From: Symbiodinium natans
Lineage: Eukaryota; Sar; Dinophyceae; Suessiales; Symbiodiniaceae
Assembly (NCBI GenBank): GCA_905221605.1
Contig: CAJNDS010000282.1
Location: 48,501 to 112,500 of the forward strand
DNA: 64,000 nucleotides
Reading direction: 5' to 3'
Positions 50,639-62,090 of the stretch are shown piece by piece (position 1 is the first letter of the stretch; each line of letters opens with the position of its first letter). The notes under the pieces were generated by a model, which searched no databases, was not told where the DNA came from, and saw only the letters and a program-made list of their open reading frames with translations. The position numbers and the translations under genes are program-made.

Positions 50639-51746
50639 CGTAGGGGCTTCAGGCATTGTAAAGTTATAGGGCGTAGGGGTTTAAGGTATTGCATAGGAAA
50701 TAGGGTTTCGGGGTTTAAGGCAGTAGATAGAGTGTAGGGCTTCGGGCCTTCAAGCAGAAGAGAGAGTGTAGGGTTTCGGGTTTAAGGCCGCATATAGGGC
50801 TTAGGGTTCTAAGGCAGCAGATAGTCCTAAACCCTAAACCCTAAACCCTAAACTCAATAGGCGAAGCCGGATCACATTCAACCCCCGGAGTGTCGGAAAG
50901 CCCCAAAAGCAGATCAAGTTAAAGAGCCCTAAACATGAAACCCAAAACCTCTGAGCCAAAAACAGAGGAACTTCAAGGTCTAGGGTTTAGGGGTTTAGGG
51001 GTTTAGGGCTTTAGGAGTGTATGGGTTTAGGGGTTTAGGGGTTTAGGGGGTTGGGGGTTTAGGGTCCCACCAACTCCTACCCAGCTAAATCCTACAACCC
51101 CTTCGCTTGCCTCAAAGAGCTGTAGCGCCAGGTCAATGCGACCCTGCCTGGTGTGGTTAGCGTTCAGTGCTTAGGGATGAGGGTTGCCCTGAATAAACCC
51201 TAAGCCCTAAACCCTAACACTAAACCTTAACCATAATAAACCCTAAACCCTAAACCCTAAACCCTAAACCCTAAATCTCGTTTTGGGAGTTCCAAGCTGA
51301 TGGGCCACCCAAAGGCCTGCTTAGGGGCTTCAGACTTCAGGGCTTTTAGGGTTTAGGGTTTAGGGTTTGGGGTTTAGGGTTTAGGGTTTGGGGTTTAGGG
51401 TTTAGGGTTTAGGGTGTAGGGTTTAGAGTTTAGGGTGTAGGGTTGGGGTTTAGGGCAGGGCTGAGGGTTGAGGGCTTGGGTCGTATGGATTCCTAAACCC
51501 CTCAACCCCCTAAACCCCTCACACCCTAAACCCCAATTAATTAGGGGGGAAATACCCTTGGGTGAGGGATCCTGGGGTTCCCAGGAAGAAGAGCACTAAG
51601 TTTAGGGTTTCGGGTTTGGAGGGGATGGGGGGGGAACTCATGCTGATGATTGTGGGTGGTATGGTCTAGTAGTGCTATCTCCGAAAGAGCAACGATAGTG
51701 CCAAGCGTCACGGGTTTCCCGCCTACCCCCCTCTAGACTACCCTCC
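50639..51746. repeat. Telomeric mosaic with a short diverged local repeat
   Basis: 50630-50830 repeats a roughly 65-bp theme ('tagggtgtagggcttcggg...aaggcagcagatag'). Telomeric tracts lie at 50824-50855, 50985-51060 (TTTAGGGG), 51237-51285 and 51339-51470. No gene is recognised. Confidence 0.7.
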
Positions 51747-51897
51747 CCTCTAGGTTCCCCCCGTTTCAAGATCCCTAATTCGGCAGAATTATGCCTACAT
51801 ACCTTAATTATGGGGGGAACCTAGGGGGGGTAGAATTAAGGCTATGTAGGTATAACTGTGCCAAATTATAGTTATTTAAGGGGGGGAACCTAGGAGC
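51747..51897. mobile_element. Hairpin element (TAGGTTCCCCCC arms)
   Basis: The left part (CTAGGTTCCCCCC, then AATTATGCCTACATACC) pairs with the right part (GGCTATGTAGGTATAACT, then GGGGGGGAACCTAGG). A third GGGGGGAACCTAGG lies at the centre. It looks like a MITE, possibly a nested or tandem pair. Confidence 0.6.
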
Positions 51898-53987
51898 GGA
51901 AGGGTGGTATAAAGGGAGGGGTAGTAGGAGAACCCATGAAATTTGCAGCAAGGTTTTGGGTTGGGACTGCGGCTTTGGGAAGCTGTGCGAAGGCTTATGG
52001 GCCCAAGACTTCGGAACCCCTATAAGCAAAAAAAACCCTGAGCCCTTAAACCCTAAACCCTAAACCCTACTTAAACCCTAAACCCTAAACCTTAAACTCT
52101 AAACTCTAAACTCCAAACCCTAAACCCTAAACCCTAAACCCTAAACCCTAAACCCTAAACCCTAAACCCTAAACCCACAGCACACCAGAGACAAGAGGAG
52201 AGGCCTCTCCAAAGCCAACATCTCGACCTGGATTCAAGGTGGTTGACCTCCTGAAGCTCTATAATTCCAGGGCCCTAAACTTCTCAAGTAGGGTTTAGGG
52301 TTTGGGGTTGGGGTTTGGGGTTTTGGGGTATCCCCTCACGACACCAACCCAAAGCTCAACAAACCCGGAGGCATAAACCAGAAAAAGCCTGCGCCAGGAC
52401 CCCTGAAGGGGTTTAGGGCTAAGGGTTCAGGGTTTTGGTCTTAGGGCCCCACTCGCTAAACATAAGAACCCGGATTCGGATGCAGCACAGTTTCACTAAG
52501 ATGGCCCTTAAAACCCTCTGAAAAATATTCCTGAATATGACCCTCTTAAACCCAATAATGGTAAATATAAAATGTCCCAAGGGCCTACCTAGTTCATGTT
52601 CGAACATATCCTGGTTTGTTGGCCGTCCTTCTGGGCTTTGCCCGACCCAGGGCCTTTTTGATCCACGGTCCCATCTTCGGTACAAACTGAATCCAGGAAG
52701 CACATGCTGTTGAAAACCCTAAAAACCCAGCACCCCAAACCCTCAACTCGAAACCCTAAACTCCAAACCTCAAACCCCAGACCCCAGACCTATAAACCCT
52801 AAAAGCACTAAGCCACAAAGCCCGCAAGCAGATCCCCAGCTCAAAGCCACTGGCACCTCCCCCCACCCCCGCCCTGTCCCCCCCCCTCCCCCATCCCTGG
52901 GGCGCCGGGCCGAGTAGTGAAACGCATCCGGCGCCGCCCCTGTGGTTCAATGGTTTAGGGCTTAGGGTTCAGGGTTTAAGGGCTGCAAGTAGGGTCTCTC
53001 AGGGTTTTCTTCAATGCTTTAGGGTTCAGGCTTTCGGGGCTGCAAGTAGGGTCTTTGAGGGTTTTCATGTTTCGAAGGTATTTAGGGTTTAGGGTTTAGG
53101 GTTTAGAGGGGGAGAGGGATTGGAGTATTGAAAGGGCTTCGAGGCTTTAGGGCCGTGGGGGCTTAAGGCTCTTCTGGGGGCTTTAGCCTTAAGGCTTCGT
53201 GTTTAGGGTTTAGGGTTTAGGGTTGAGGGTTTAGGGTTTAGGGCGGCCTTGGAAGTTGCCATTGTGGCGTCCCAAAAAGAACTATGACTAGGGTCTGGGC
53301 TTGCCCTGACTTCTCTGAAAGGACCCAAGCTGCAAAAATCCTACAAAACCCTGAACCCAAAACCCTAAGCCCTAAACCCTAAACCCGAAACTGTAAGCTC
53401 CAACACCCTGAAACTTAAAACAAACTTCTGCCTCTTCAAGCGTTGTTAAATATGATCCTCTTTTTTGACACCCAGAAAGGGAGACACAAGAACTCCAACG
53501 CCCTGCCTAACTAAAACCCTAAAACCCTAACACCCTACGACCCTACAACCCGAAACTCTGAAAGCCTTTAACCCTATATCCCTAACAACCCGAATATCCC
53601 AAAATCTAAGGGTAGTTACATGGTCCCTGTGGGCCCATACTTCAGAACCCCCTCAAGAAGGTAAGGGACGATATCCAGGGACCATGCATCCCCAAACCCT
53701 AAACCCTAAACCCTAAACCCTAAAACCTAAACCCCAAACCCCAAACGACCTGAATCCTAGGAGCCCGCCGAATTGCCTGTGTCCCGGCGCTGCCGTGAGA
53801 GCTGCAGTCTCAAGAAGTCGAGGATTTGTAGGGTTTAGGGTTTAGGGATTTGGACTTTGGGCTTTGGGGTTGGGATGTTCACCCTTATGCTTAGAATAGG
53901 GTACAATAGTGGTTCCTTTTAAGGACAGGGCTTTGGGGCTTGAAGTTTTGAGGTTTAAAAACTTTCAACGCTGAGAGGTTTAGGTTT
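51898..53987. repeat. Telomeric mosaic and small hairpin
   Basis: Tracts lie at 52045-52180, 53088-53108, 53200-53244, 53350-53390 and 53696-53745. 52180-52440, 52440-52720 and 52780-53080 are unique without a recognised gene. A small hairpin at 53619-53686 has arms CATGGTCCCTG and CCAGGGACCATG. A second half-copy of the GGGATGTTC end (see 53988) lies at 53872-53915. Confidence 0.65.
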
Positions 53988-54129
53988 GGGATGTTCCCCC
54001 TTATACTAGCAGTCCTTCATGGGGATTATCATAGGGGCTGAGCCCTAAACCCTAAACCCCAAACCCCAAACCCTAAACCCTAAACCCAAAAATCCCTATT
54101 AGGGACTGTTAGAATGAGGGGAACATCCC
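53988..54129. mobile_element. Hairpin element (GGGATGTTCCCC ends) enclosing a telomeric tract
   Basis: The left arm (GGGATGTTCCCCCTTA, then GCAGTCC and GGGGATT) pairs with the right arm (AATCCCTATTAGGGACTG, then TGAGGGGAACATCCC). The loop holds a CCCTAAA/CCCCAAA tract (54042-54087). It repeats the arrangement of the telomere-bearing MITEs at 29610, 35412 and 50460 in an unrelated hairpin. Confidence 0.65.
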
Positions 54130-56250
54130 AAGGCTTTAGGGTCTTGAGTTTGGGGTTTACAGCTTTCGGGTCTCAGGGTTCTCGGGGTCTTACGTCGGAT
54201 TTGGCGCCTAAGGATGCAGGGTTTGGGGTTTAGGATGGGTTTTGGGTTTAGGGTTTAGGGTTTAGTGTTTGGAGCTGGAGCGGGCTAATGTTACAAGAAT
54301 GGGGAGCATTGGGTTTAGACTACAGCTTCCGCAGTACAGGCTGCATCGTCAAGTTTTGATCATGGAAAGGGCAAGAGCTGTTGATACACAAAGTGCTGGG
54401 GTCTTATGGGGATTTGGGGGTGTAGAGTTTCGGGTGTTTTTTGGCGCCTTGGGTTGAGATTCAGGAGTTGAGGAGTTGATTGGCTGAGGGTCCCCCCCCC
54501 GCCCCCACGCCCCTGCCCCACTCTGCCCCCTTGGCAGCTGAGATTGAGACGCCAGGTCCCACTGGCCTGCCTGAGATACAGGGTGCAGTCGAGGGCGCCG
54601 TCGAGGGCAGAGGTTTTTGGGGTTCCTAGGCCGCCCAAAAAGTCCCCTAAACCCGAAACCCCAAAGTTGTGCAGGGGACGCAGGGGCATAGCAGATTCGA
54701 GTAGAAGCCCTAAAAATGCGAGGTCTTGAGCCCTAAATCCCTACAACCCCAAGAGTCCAGACCCCCGAGGCTGAACCTCAACTCCGTGAAGGTTTAGGGT
54801 TTAGGGTTTAGGGTTTAGGGTTTAGGGTTTAGGGTTTAGGGTTTAGGGTTTAGGGTTTAGGGTTTAGGGTTTAAAGTTTAGGGTTTAGGGTTTAGGGTGT
54901 AGGTTTAGGGTTCAGGGTTCAGGGTTCAGGGTTCAGGGTTTAGGGTTTAGGGTTTAGGGCTTGGGCTTAGGAGCTTCGAGTTTAGGGTGTAATTGGGGTT
55001 TGGGGCATCTGAAACAGCAAATCGTGGCGAGGCCTTGAGGGAGGCCGCGCGGGCTGTGCCCAACATCCTCGCTGTCGAAGAGGGAGGGGGGGAGATGGGG
55101 AGAGGGGGAGAGGGGGAGACAGGCAGGGGAGAGGGCGGGGCAGATGGGAGTCTTTGGGGGCTTCGTCTTACAACAGTAGTATAGCGATTATTACGTACAC
55201 GTACGGGAATAGCAGACCCGTTGTCTGCAACAGCAGGGCGTGGAGAAGAGAGACAATCATGCTCAAAGGGTCCGAATACCCTACCAACCCTAAGGGTCCG
55301 TACAGAAATACTTGGGCTTTAATTTTCCCCCTATTCAGGCACTTTTGCGGCCCAACATGGACCTTTAGGGCAACCTTTGAGGTGCTTTCGGTGTTGTGAC
55401 GCATTCTTGTTCCGACCTGCCACTTGCCTTCTCGTTTCAAAGACCCGTAAGCCTAAGCCCAAAGCCTTTGAGGCAGATCCTTGGGCTGCAACGGGCTTGG
55501 GTCTTTAGGGTTTAGGGTTTAGGGTTTAGGGCTTAGGGCTTAGGGTTTAGGGTGTAGGGTTTAGGGCTTAGGGTTATCAAGGAAGGTGGCTTTGGAGATG
55601 CTGAACATGCACAGGTAAGTATTAGGTATCCCCAAACCCTCAACCCTAGACCCTGCCCCAAAAGGATCTACAGCCAGGTGAAGGGCCATTGGGGGGGGGG
55701 GGGGGTGTAAGCACCTTGAACCTTTCTGGTCTAAGGAAGTAGGAACCCTCTCGATCCCTTGAAAGGGTTTCGGGTTGGATTTCGGGTGTAGGGTTTAGGG
55801 TATAGGGTTAAGGCTTAGGGAGCAGTGTATGTGGCGCCCTCTCGCTGAAATATGTCCTTGCGTCCAGCTGCTGGACCACCCCGTGCCGGATGATCTGGCA
55901 GCTGCTTGTGACGAATACAGAGGGTTTCCGAAAATAGGGGTACCCTTTTTCGGCTGCCGGTTCAAAACAAAAAGGGTCAACAAAAATCACAGCCGAGGGT
56001 TTATGTAGGGTTTAGGGTTTAGGGTCTAGGGCTAAGGGCCAAGGGCTTAGGGCTTAGGGTAAAGGTTTAGGGTTTAGGGTTTAGGGTTTAGGGTTTAGGG
56101 TTTAGGGTTTAGGGTTTAGGGTTTAGGGTCTAGGGTCTAGGGTTGAGGGTTGAGGGTTTAGGGCCTAGGGTTTCGGGTTTATTTTTGTTTTATCCTTTTT
56201 CCCGAAAGCATCGCGAAGGGTTCTTCCGTGCGGAGCCCTCTGACCCAACC
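54130..56250. repeat. Interstitial telomeric repeat mosaic, block 12
   Basis: Tracts lie at 54243-54267, 54794-54960 (long, with TTCAGGG variants), 55504-55575, 56004-56030 and 56066-56160. G-rich purine runs lie at 55080-55150 and a poly-G of about 16 bp near 55692. Unique stretches 54270-54790, 54970-55500 and 55580-56000 show short open frames but no recognisable product. Confidence 0.7.
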
Positions 56251-56613
56251 ACATAGAGTGAAGTGCAGAGAGTGAAGTGCATAGAGCGAAGTGCATAGAG
56301 CGAAGGGCATAGAGTGAAGCGCATAGAGTGAAGTGCATGGAGTGAAGAGCATAGAGTGAAGCGCATAGAGTGAAGTGCATAGAGTGAATTGCATAGAGTG
56401 AAGTGCATAGAGTGAAGTGCATAGAGTCAAGTGCATAGAGTGAAGTGCATAGAGTCAAGCGCATAGAGTCAAGTGCATAGAGTCAAGTGCATAGAGTGAA
56501 GTGCATAGAGTGAAGTACATAGAGTGAAGTGCATAGAGTGAATTGCATAGAGTGAATTGCATAGAGTGAAGTGCATAGAGTGAAGTGCATAGAGTGAATT
56601 GCATAGAGTGAAG
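56251..56613. repeat. 14-bp satellite (CATAGAGTGAAGTG)
   Basis: About 26 tandem copies of CATAGAGTGAAGTG with scattered point changes (GAATTG, GTCAAG, GCGAAG). Because 14 is not a multiple of 3, each frame cycles through the same 14 residues. That explains the three overlapping Leu/Ser/His-rich minus ORFs. Confidence 0.95.
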
Positions 56614-57289
56614 TAGAAGTTAATAGAAATTACGAGATTTACGTAGAATATCGTAGACCTTCGTACCCAGTCCTAGATTTCTAAATTAAAACTAAATTAA
56701 AATTACTCTTTCTAAGGCGGCGGGCTGGGTTGACATCGCCAATCGGGATTGCAACCCTCTGCGGGTTTCGGCGTGGTCGCGGTGCTAAAACCATCGTTTT
56801 TTTACGTTTCTTGATTTGCGCGGACAACCCTCTGCGGGTTTCGGCGTGGTCGCGGTGCTAGAACCGTCGTTTTTTTACGTTTCTTTGTGTCCACGGACAA
56901 CCCTCTGCGGGTTTCACCGTGGTCGCGGTGCTAAAACCGTCGTTTTTTTACGTTTCTTTGTGTCCGCGGACAACCCTCTGCGGGTGATCGCCGGGTCGCG
57001 GTGCTAAAACCGTCGTTTTTGGTACTTTTTTTCGTGGCCGCAGACAACCCTCTGCGGGTTTCGGCGTTGGCACGGTGCCAAAACCGTGGTGTTTTTGCGT
57101 TTTTTGACATACAAACGTAACCTCTCTGCGGCTTTCGGTGTTGGCGCGGTGCCGAAACCCTCGTGTTTTTGCGTTTCTTGACATGCAAACGTAACCCCTC
57201 TGCGGGTTTTCACGTGGTCGCGGTGCTAAAACCGTAGTGTTTTTGCGTTTTTTGCGTTTGTTTTTCGACTTGTGTAGTACAGACGTAGT
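56614..57289. repeat. Tandem repeat of about 73 bp
   Basis: After a 130-bp AT-rich lead, a unit beginning CAACCCTCTGCGGGTTTC and ending in a T-run and ACGTTTCTT recurs at about 56752, 56825, 56898, 56971 and 57047, then with more divergence near 57121 and 57193. Spacing is 73-76 bp. Confidence 0.9.
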
Positions 57290-57727
57290 GCGCCGGGGAC
57301 TTCCGTGGCTGGAAAATCGAGTTTTGTAGTACAAACGTAGTACGCAGGGGACGCCCGGAGCTTCCGTGGCTGGAAAGTCGACTTTTGTAGTACAAACGTA
57401 GTACGCCGCGGACACGCGGAGCTTCCGTAGCTGGAAAGTCGACTTTTGTAGTACAGACGTATAGTACGCCGGGGACGCCCGGAGCTTCCGTGGCTGGAAA
57501 GTCGACTTTTGTAGTACAAACGTAGTATGCCGCGCACACGCGGAGCTTCCGTAGCTGGAAAGTCGACTTTTGTAGCACAGACGTATAGTACGCCGGGGAC
57601 GCCCGGAGCTTCCGTGGCTGGAAAGTCGACTTTTGTAGCACTCACGTAGTACGCCGCGCACACGCGGAGCTTCCGTGGCTGGAAAGTCGACTTTTTGTAG
57701 CACAGACGTATAGTACGCCGCGGACGC
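57290..57727. repeat. Tandem repeat of 61-63 bp
   Basis: The unit contains GAGCTTCCGTGGCTGGAAAG followed by TCGACTTTTGTAG. The TCGAC core recurs at intervals of 61-63 bp (from about 57377 to 57687), with longer and shorter units alternating. Confidence 0.92.
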
Positions 57728-58122
57728 CCTGGGCGTCTGAAAACACCGCAAATAGCATGGTAACGGACATCTGGCCGCCTGAAAACACCGCAAATAGCAT
57801 GGTAACGGACATCTGGGCGCTTGAAAACACCGCAAATAGCATGGTAACGGACATCTAGGCGCTTGAAAACGCCGCAAATAGCATGGTAACGGACATCTGG
57901 GCGCATGAAAACGCCGCAAATAGCATGATAACGGACATCTGGGCGCTTGAAAACACTGCAAATAGCATGGTAACGGACATCTGGGCGCTTGAAAACACCG
58001 CAACTAGCATGGTAACGGACATCTGGGCGCTTGAAAACACTGCAAATAGCATGGTAACGGACATCTGGGCGCTTGAAAACACCGCAAATAGCATGGAAGC
58101 GGAATTCCGGACGTACTTGAAA
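57728..58122. repeat. Tandem repeat of 42 bp
   Basis: About nine units with GAAAACACCGCAAATAGCAT and GGTAACGGACATCTGG at a strict 42-bp spacing (57761, 57803, 57845 and so on). The period is a multiple of three, so long ORFs arise on both strands. Confidence 0.95.
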
Positions 58123-58640
58123 ACCTCGCAAATAGCATTCCCGCCGCGGACACCCGGAGCTTGCATGTCGAAACCATCGCAAATAAACCATCGCAAATAT
58201 CGCGGGACTCGAATTCCTCGAAACCCTTGCAAATGTCGTGGGACTCGAATTCCGGGGCCTCGAAAACCTCGCAAATATTGGGACTCGAATTCCTCGAAAC
58301 CCTTGCAAATGTCGTGGGACTCGAATTCCGGGGCCTCGAAAACCTCGCAAATATCGTGGTTCCAAAACCATCGCAAATACCCTGGTCCCCGAATTCGCTG
58401 GTTCCAAAACCATCGCAAATACCATGGTCCCCGAATTCGCTGTTTCCAAAAGCATCGCAAATACCATGGTCCCCGAAATCGCTGTTTCCAAAACCATCGC
58501 AAAAACCATGGTCCCCGAATTCGCTGGTTCCAAACACCATCGCGAAAACCATGGTCCCCGAATTCGCTGGTTCAAAAAGCATCGCAAGTATACCATGGTC
58601 CCCGAATTCGCTGGTTCCAAAACCATCGCAAATCAGACAA
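58123..58640. repeat. Related imperfect repeats of about 42 bp
   Basis: Two sub-blocks keep the AAACC.TCGCAAAT theme of the preceding array. At 58190-58360 it pairs with GGGACTCGAATTCC; at 58360-58630 with CCATGGTCCCCGAATTCGCT. They look like diverged descendants of one ancestral unit. Confidence 0.85.
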
Positions 58641-60780
58641 GTGCAGTGTACAAGTGACTATGCAACCATGTAAGTGCATACATTTGTCCAAGTGCATACA
58701 CTTCGGCTGCAAAGAGTCAACTGCATGGAGTCAACGCACGGCAAATCGATGCTTTCGGGCCATCCCTCTCTAGTTTTTTATTTTCTTTTTGGTACTTTTG
58801 TTTTTTGATCCCTATCACACCCTTTTTGGGGCTCCCTTTCAGGGGATTCTAACTACATGTGGTATAAAAATGGGTACCCCTATTTTGGGAAATGCCTATG
58901 TAGAGTTTTATGGTCTAAAGTATCGGGTGGGTTGTTGAGCTTTAGGAGGTTTGGGGTTTAGGGTTCATCTCCCTCAGGTGCATGGTGCTATCCCCCTAAG
59001 CCACTCCCTAAACCTCTAGAAGCCTCCTAAACCCCTTGAACCTTGAACCTTGAACCTCGCAAACCTCGCAAGCCTTCAAGCCCCTCAGCCGCGCCTCAAG
59101 CCCTAAACCCTAAACTCCCCTAAAGATGCACAACGACTCTAGAGACCCCAGCCCCAGGCACCATGTCACAGGAGGAGTTTGGGGTTTTCGTGGTTCAGAC
59201 AACCAAAAAAAATGTATGGGACTTCGTCAAGAGAACCTGAAGCTTCCATGATCGGCTATAATGCATATATATATATATATATTTATTTATTTATTTGCTA
59301 CCCCCCCCCCCCCCTCCAAAACCTACCGTTTTCTAATTTTCTACACTTGCGTGACACCAAAACGCTTCAAAATTGAGACCGGCTTCCTAAATCCTTTAAC
59401 CTTATTCGCACAATTTTCTATTGCATAAACCCCTATTTCCGAAAAAACGAAGCCTGTTCCCAAAATCCTGCTCGCTAAGTCCGAAAGCACGGGATCCCTA
59501 CATCGTATTCCCTGAATCATATTCCCTCAGTCCCTAAATCTGGTGCGGGCGGGGGGGGGGCGGTGGGTCACTAAATGGCTCACTAAATCTTCTCGCTAAA
59601 TCCTAAAGAGCGGGGTCCCTAAATCATATTCCCATGATTTTACTCCCTAAGTCTTTTCCCAAAGCCCTAAAGAGGGAAGTCTTGAAATTCTGAAGAGGAG
59701 AGCCGCTGAATTCAAAGAAACATTTTTCGTCGAAAATCCGGCTGTGAGACTGCTTTCCATTACGGGGGTTTCCGTATGGGGAAATACCGCCACATTGAAA
59801 GAATTGTTTCCGGGGGTGTTCAAAACTCTGTCTGCAGGCTTCGTTTTTGATTTCTGAGCTGCAGTCTGGATCGTCGAAACTACAATATATTCCTAATGTG
59901 CTTAATAGAGAATGCATGCGTTGCCATGGTCTCATTATTGCAGTGCCCTGCCTTTCTTACTTATTGCGGTGGGGGGGGGGTCCCACCAATTAAACAGATG
60001 CTCGGATAAAATCTTATCGGGATCCCTAGATCTGGTTCCCTGAAATTAACTCCCTAAGGCCGCCTAAAGGTGGGCGGGGGGGGGTTTAAATCCTACAGCG
60101 GAGATCCCCTAAATCCTAAACAGCATTCCTTTAGCTTTACTCTCTAAATCCTATTATATAAAGAACCTTGCTCAGTTGATCTTATCGCTAAAGTCAACAA
60201 AGAAGGATCCCTCAATCTTATTCTCCTAATTTTACTCCCTAAATCCTATTGGGGAAGGGGGGGTGGGAGGGAGTCACGAAATCCTAAAGAGGGAACCTTA
60301 AATAGCCTCAAATCCCCAAAAATGAGACCCCTCCCCCCCCTAACTCATACACGCTAAAGCCTTAGTGATAAAATTTGCGCTCCCTTAGAAAATAGGATTT
60401 GGGGACTAAGCTTTGGGATGCTCCCCACTTCAGCGCCTATTCCCTAAATCCTGTTAGCCAAGTCCTAAAGATAATGATGAAATATGTCCGGTTCAAACTT
60501 GAATCGGCCGATTCAGTTTTGAATCGGCCCTCAAACTAAAGATTGAAGTCATCGTAATGTTGCAATACTCACATTCATATTCATACTGTGTATTGGCTTT
60601 ATATGTATGAGTTGGCATGTAATCTGTGTACTCAATCTCCAACACAACAAATTTGCTTATAAGGACTTAGTTTGCTTCTAAATAAAAGGGGAGAGGGTGC
60701 CAGGGGTCGGTCTTCCAAAATAAGCAGGACCAAAAAACACTCCCCACCACCCCCCCACTCCCCTCCACTTCACTCCGCTG
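58641..60780. other. Unique and weakly repetitive AT-rich sequence, no gene recognised
   Basis: 58641-59390 is unique, with TA and TTTA runs at 59264-59296 followed by a C run. 59390-60450 repeats a loose theme (TCCCTAAATC, CTAAAGAG, ATTTTACTCCCTAA) every 60-120 bp, with G runs. The minus ORF of 103 codons at 59624-59935 matches nothing I know. 60450-60780 is unique. Confidence 0.6.
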
Positions 60781-61420
60781 CGCGTTCTGGGTTTGTTTAA
60801 GGGTGTTGTCAGGGCTTATTCTCCAAAACCCTATCGGTCCAGGGTTTAGGGTGTTAACGTAGGGTTAAGCAATTAAACCTCAACCCTGGACCTTTAAACA
60901 CCCTATAGGGTTAAGGTTTAAAGGTTTAGGATTAAGTTTAGACATGTAAACCTTGACCTACAATTCAACGGAAACGCGAAACCTTTAACCCTTGCAGGGT
61001 TAAGGTTTAAAGGTATAGGGTTTAAGATATAGGCACTCTAAACCCCTATCGATCCAGGGTTTAGGGTTTTAAAGAAAAGCCCCGAAACCCTTAGAATGAA
61101 ACAAATAATTAAGCCTAATTCTTTAACCTTTAAACCCTGTAGGGTTAAGATTTAAAGGTTTAGGGTTTAAGATATAGGCATTTAAACCTTGACCTGCCAG
61201 TACACCGAAACCCTTAAACTTTATGGGTTAATTCAAGGTCTAGGGTTTAAGATATTGGTAGTTAACCCTTGACGTGCAATTAAACCGAAACCTGCAGCCT
61301 GGAAACTTTATAGGGTTAAGGTTTAAAGGTTTAGGGCTTAAGATAAATGATTTTCAACCTAAGCCTGCAATTAAACTGAAACACATAACCTTCAAACCTT
61401 ATATGAGGAGTACGCGTATG
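60781..61420. repeat. Diverged repeat of about 85-135 bp with TTAAGGTTTAAAGG theme
   Basis: GGGTTAAGGTTTAAAGGTTT recurs with variation at about 60907, 61010, 61143, 61225 and 61314. Each copy is followed by 'aagatataggca' and 'aaaccttgacctgcaattaaac'. The spacing is irregular, so this is an old decayed array. Confidence 0.75.
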
Positions 61421-61559
61421 CTATGGCTGGAAACTGCGCGTTTATAGCCCAAGCTGCGCGTCGAAATTGAGTCGATTCAACGCATACATACTGGAACCAC
61501 TTTCAGTGGCGTAATATACAATACCATGGCCTAGAGTTGCGGAATATATTTTTTAACCA

Positions 61560-62090
61560 TAAGAAAAAATCTTCAGGACCGGGAGTTTTAAAACTCCTTG
61601 CTTAGCCACGAGAGGAGTTTTAAAACTCCTGCCACCGAAGATTGAAGATTGTCGGGGCCAAGAGTTTTAAAACTCCTTGCTTAGCCACGAGAGGAGTTTT
61701 AAAACTCCTGCCACTGAAGATTGAAGATTGAAGATTCCCCGGAACTCTTTCCAGGAATCTTCAGTCTTCAATCTTCGGGGCCAGGAGTTTTAAAACTCCT
61801 TACTTAGCCACAAGAGGAGTTTTAAAACTCCCGGCCCCTAAGATTGAAGATTGAAGATTCCTGGAAAGAGTTCTGGGGAATCTTCAATCTTCAATCTTCG
61901 GGGCCAGGAGTTTTAAAACTCCTTGCTTAGCCACAAGAGGAGTTTTAAAACTCCCGGCCCCTAAGATTGAAGATTGAAGATTCCTGGAAAGAGTTCTGGG
62001 GAATCTTCAATCTTCAATCTTCGGGGCCAGGAGTTTTAAAACTCCTTGCTTAGCCACAACAGGAGTTTTAAAACTCCTGGCCCTGCAAAT
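61560..62090. repeat. Palindromic satellite (GGAGTTTTAAAACTCC)
   Basis: The perfect 16-bp palindrome GGAGTTTTAAAACTCC occurs in pairs about 32 bp apart. The pairs are separated by mirrored GAAGATTGAAGATT and AATCTTCAATCTTC arms. The last three units, from about 61787, are 122 bp apart and nearly identical. The array can fold into nested hairpins at two scales. Confidence 0.92.

Noticed and set aside
52938-52985. tRNA-like GTGGTTCAATGGTTTAGGG with a B-box-like GGGTTCAGGG
   Set aside because: No acceptor or anticodon stem forms, and the second half is ordinary telomere-like sequence.
57728-58122. Possible CRISPR-like array
   Set aside because: The units are contiguous 42-bp tandem repeats without unique spacers, in a eukaryotic context with no cas genes.
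56948-58773. Long ORFs (up to 466 codons minus, 296 codons plus) with repeated 14-residue motifs
   Set aside because: The repeat period of 42 bp keeps frames open on both strands at once; there is no non-repeat domain and no start context.
59624-59935. 103-codon minus-strand ORF
   Set aside because: It lies in weakly repetitive sequence; no domain, start context or homologous neighbour is visible.
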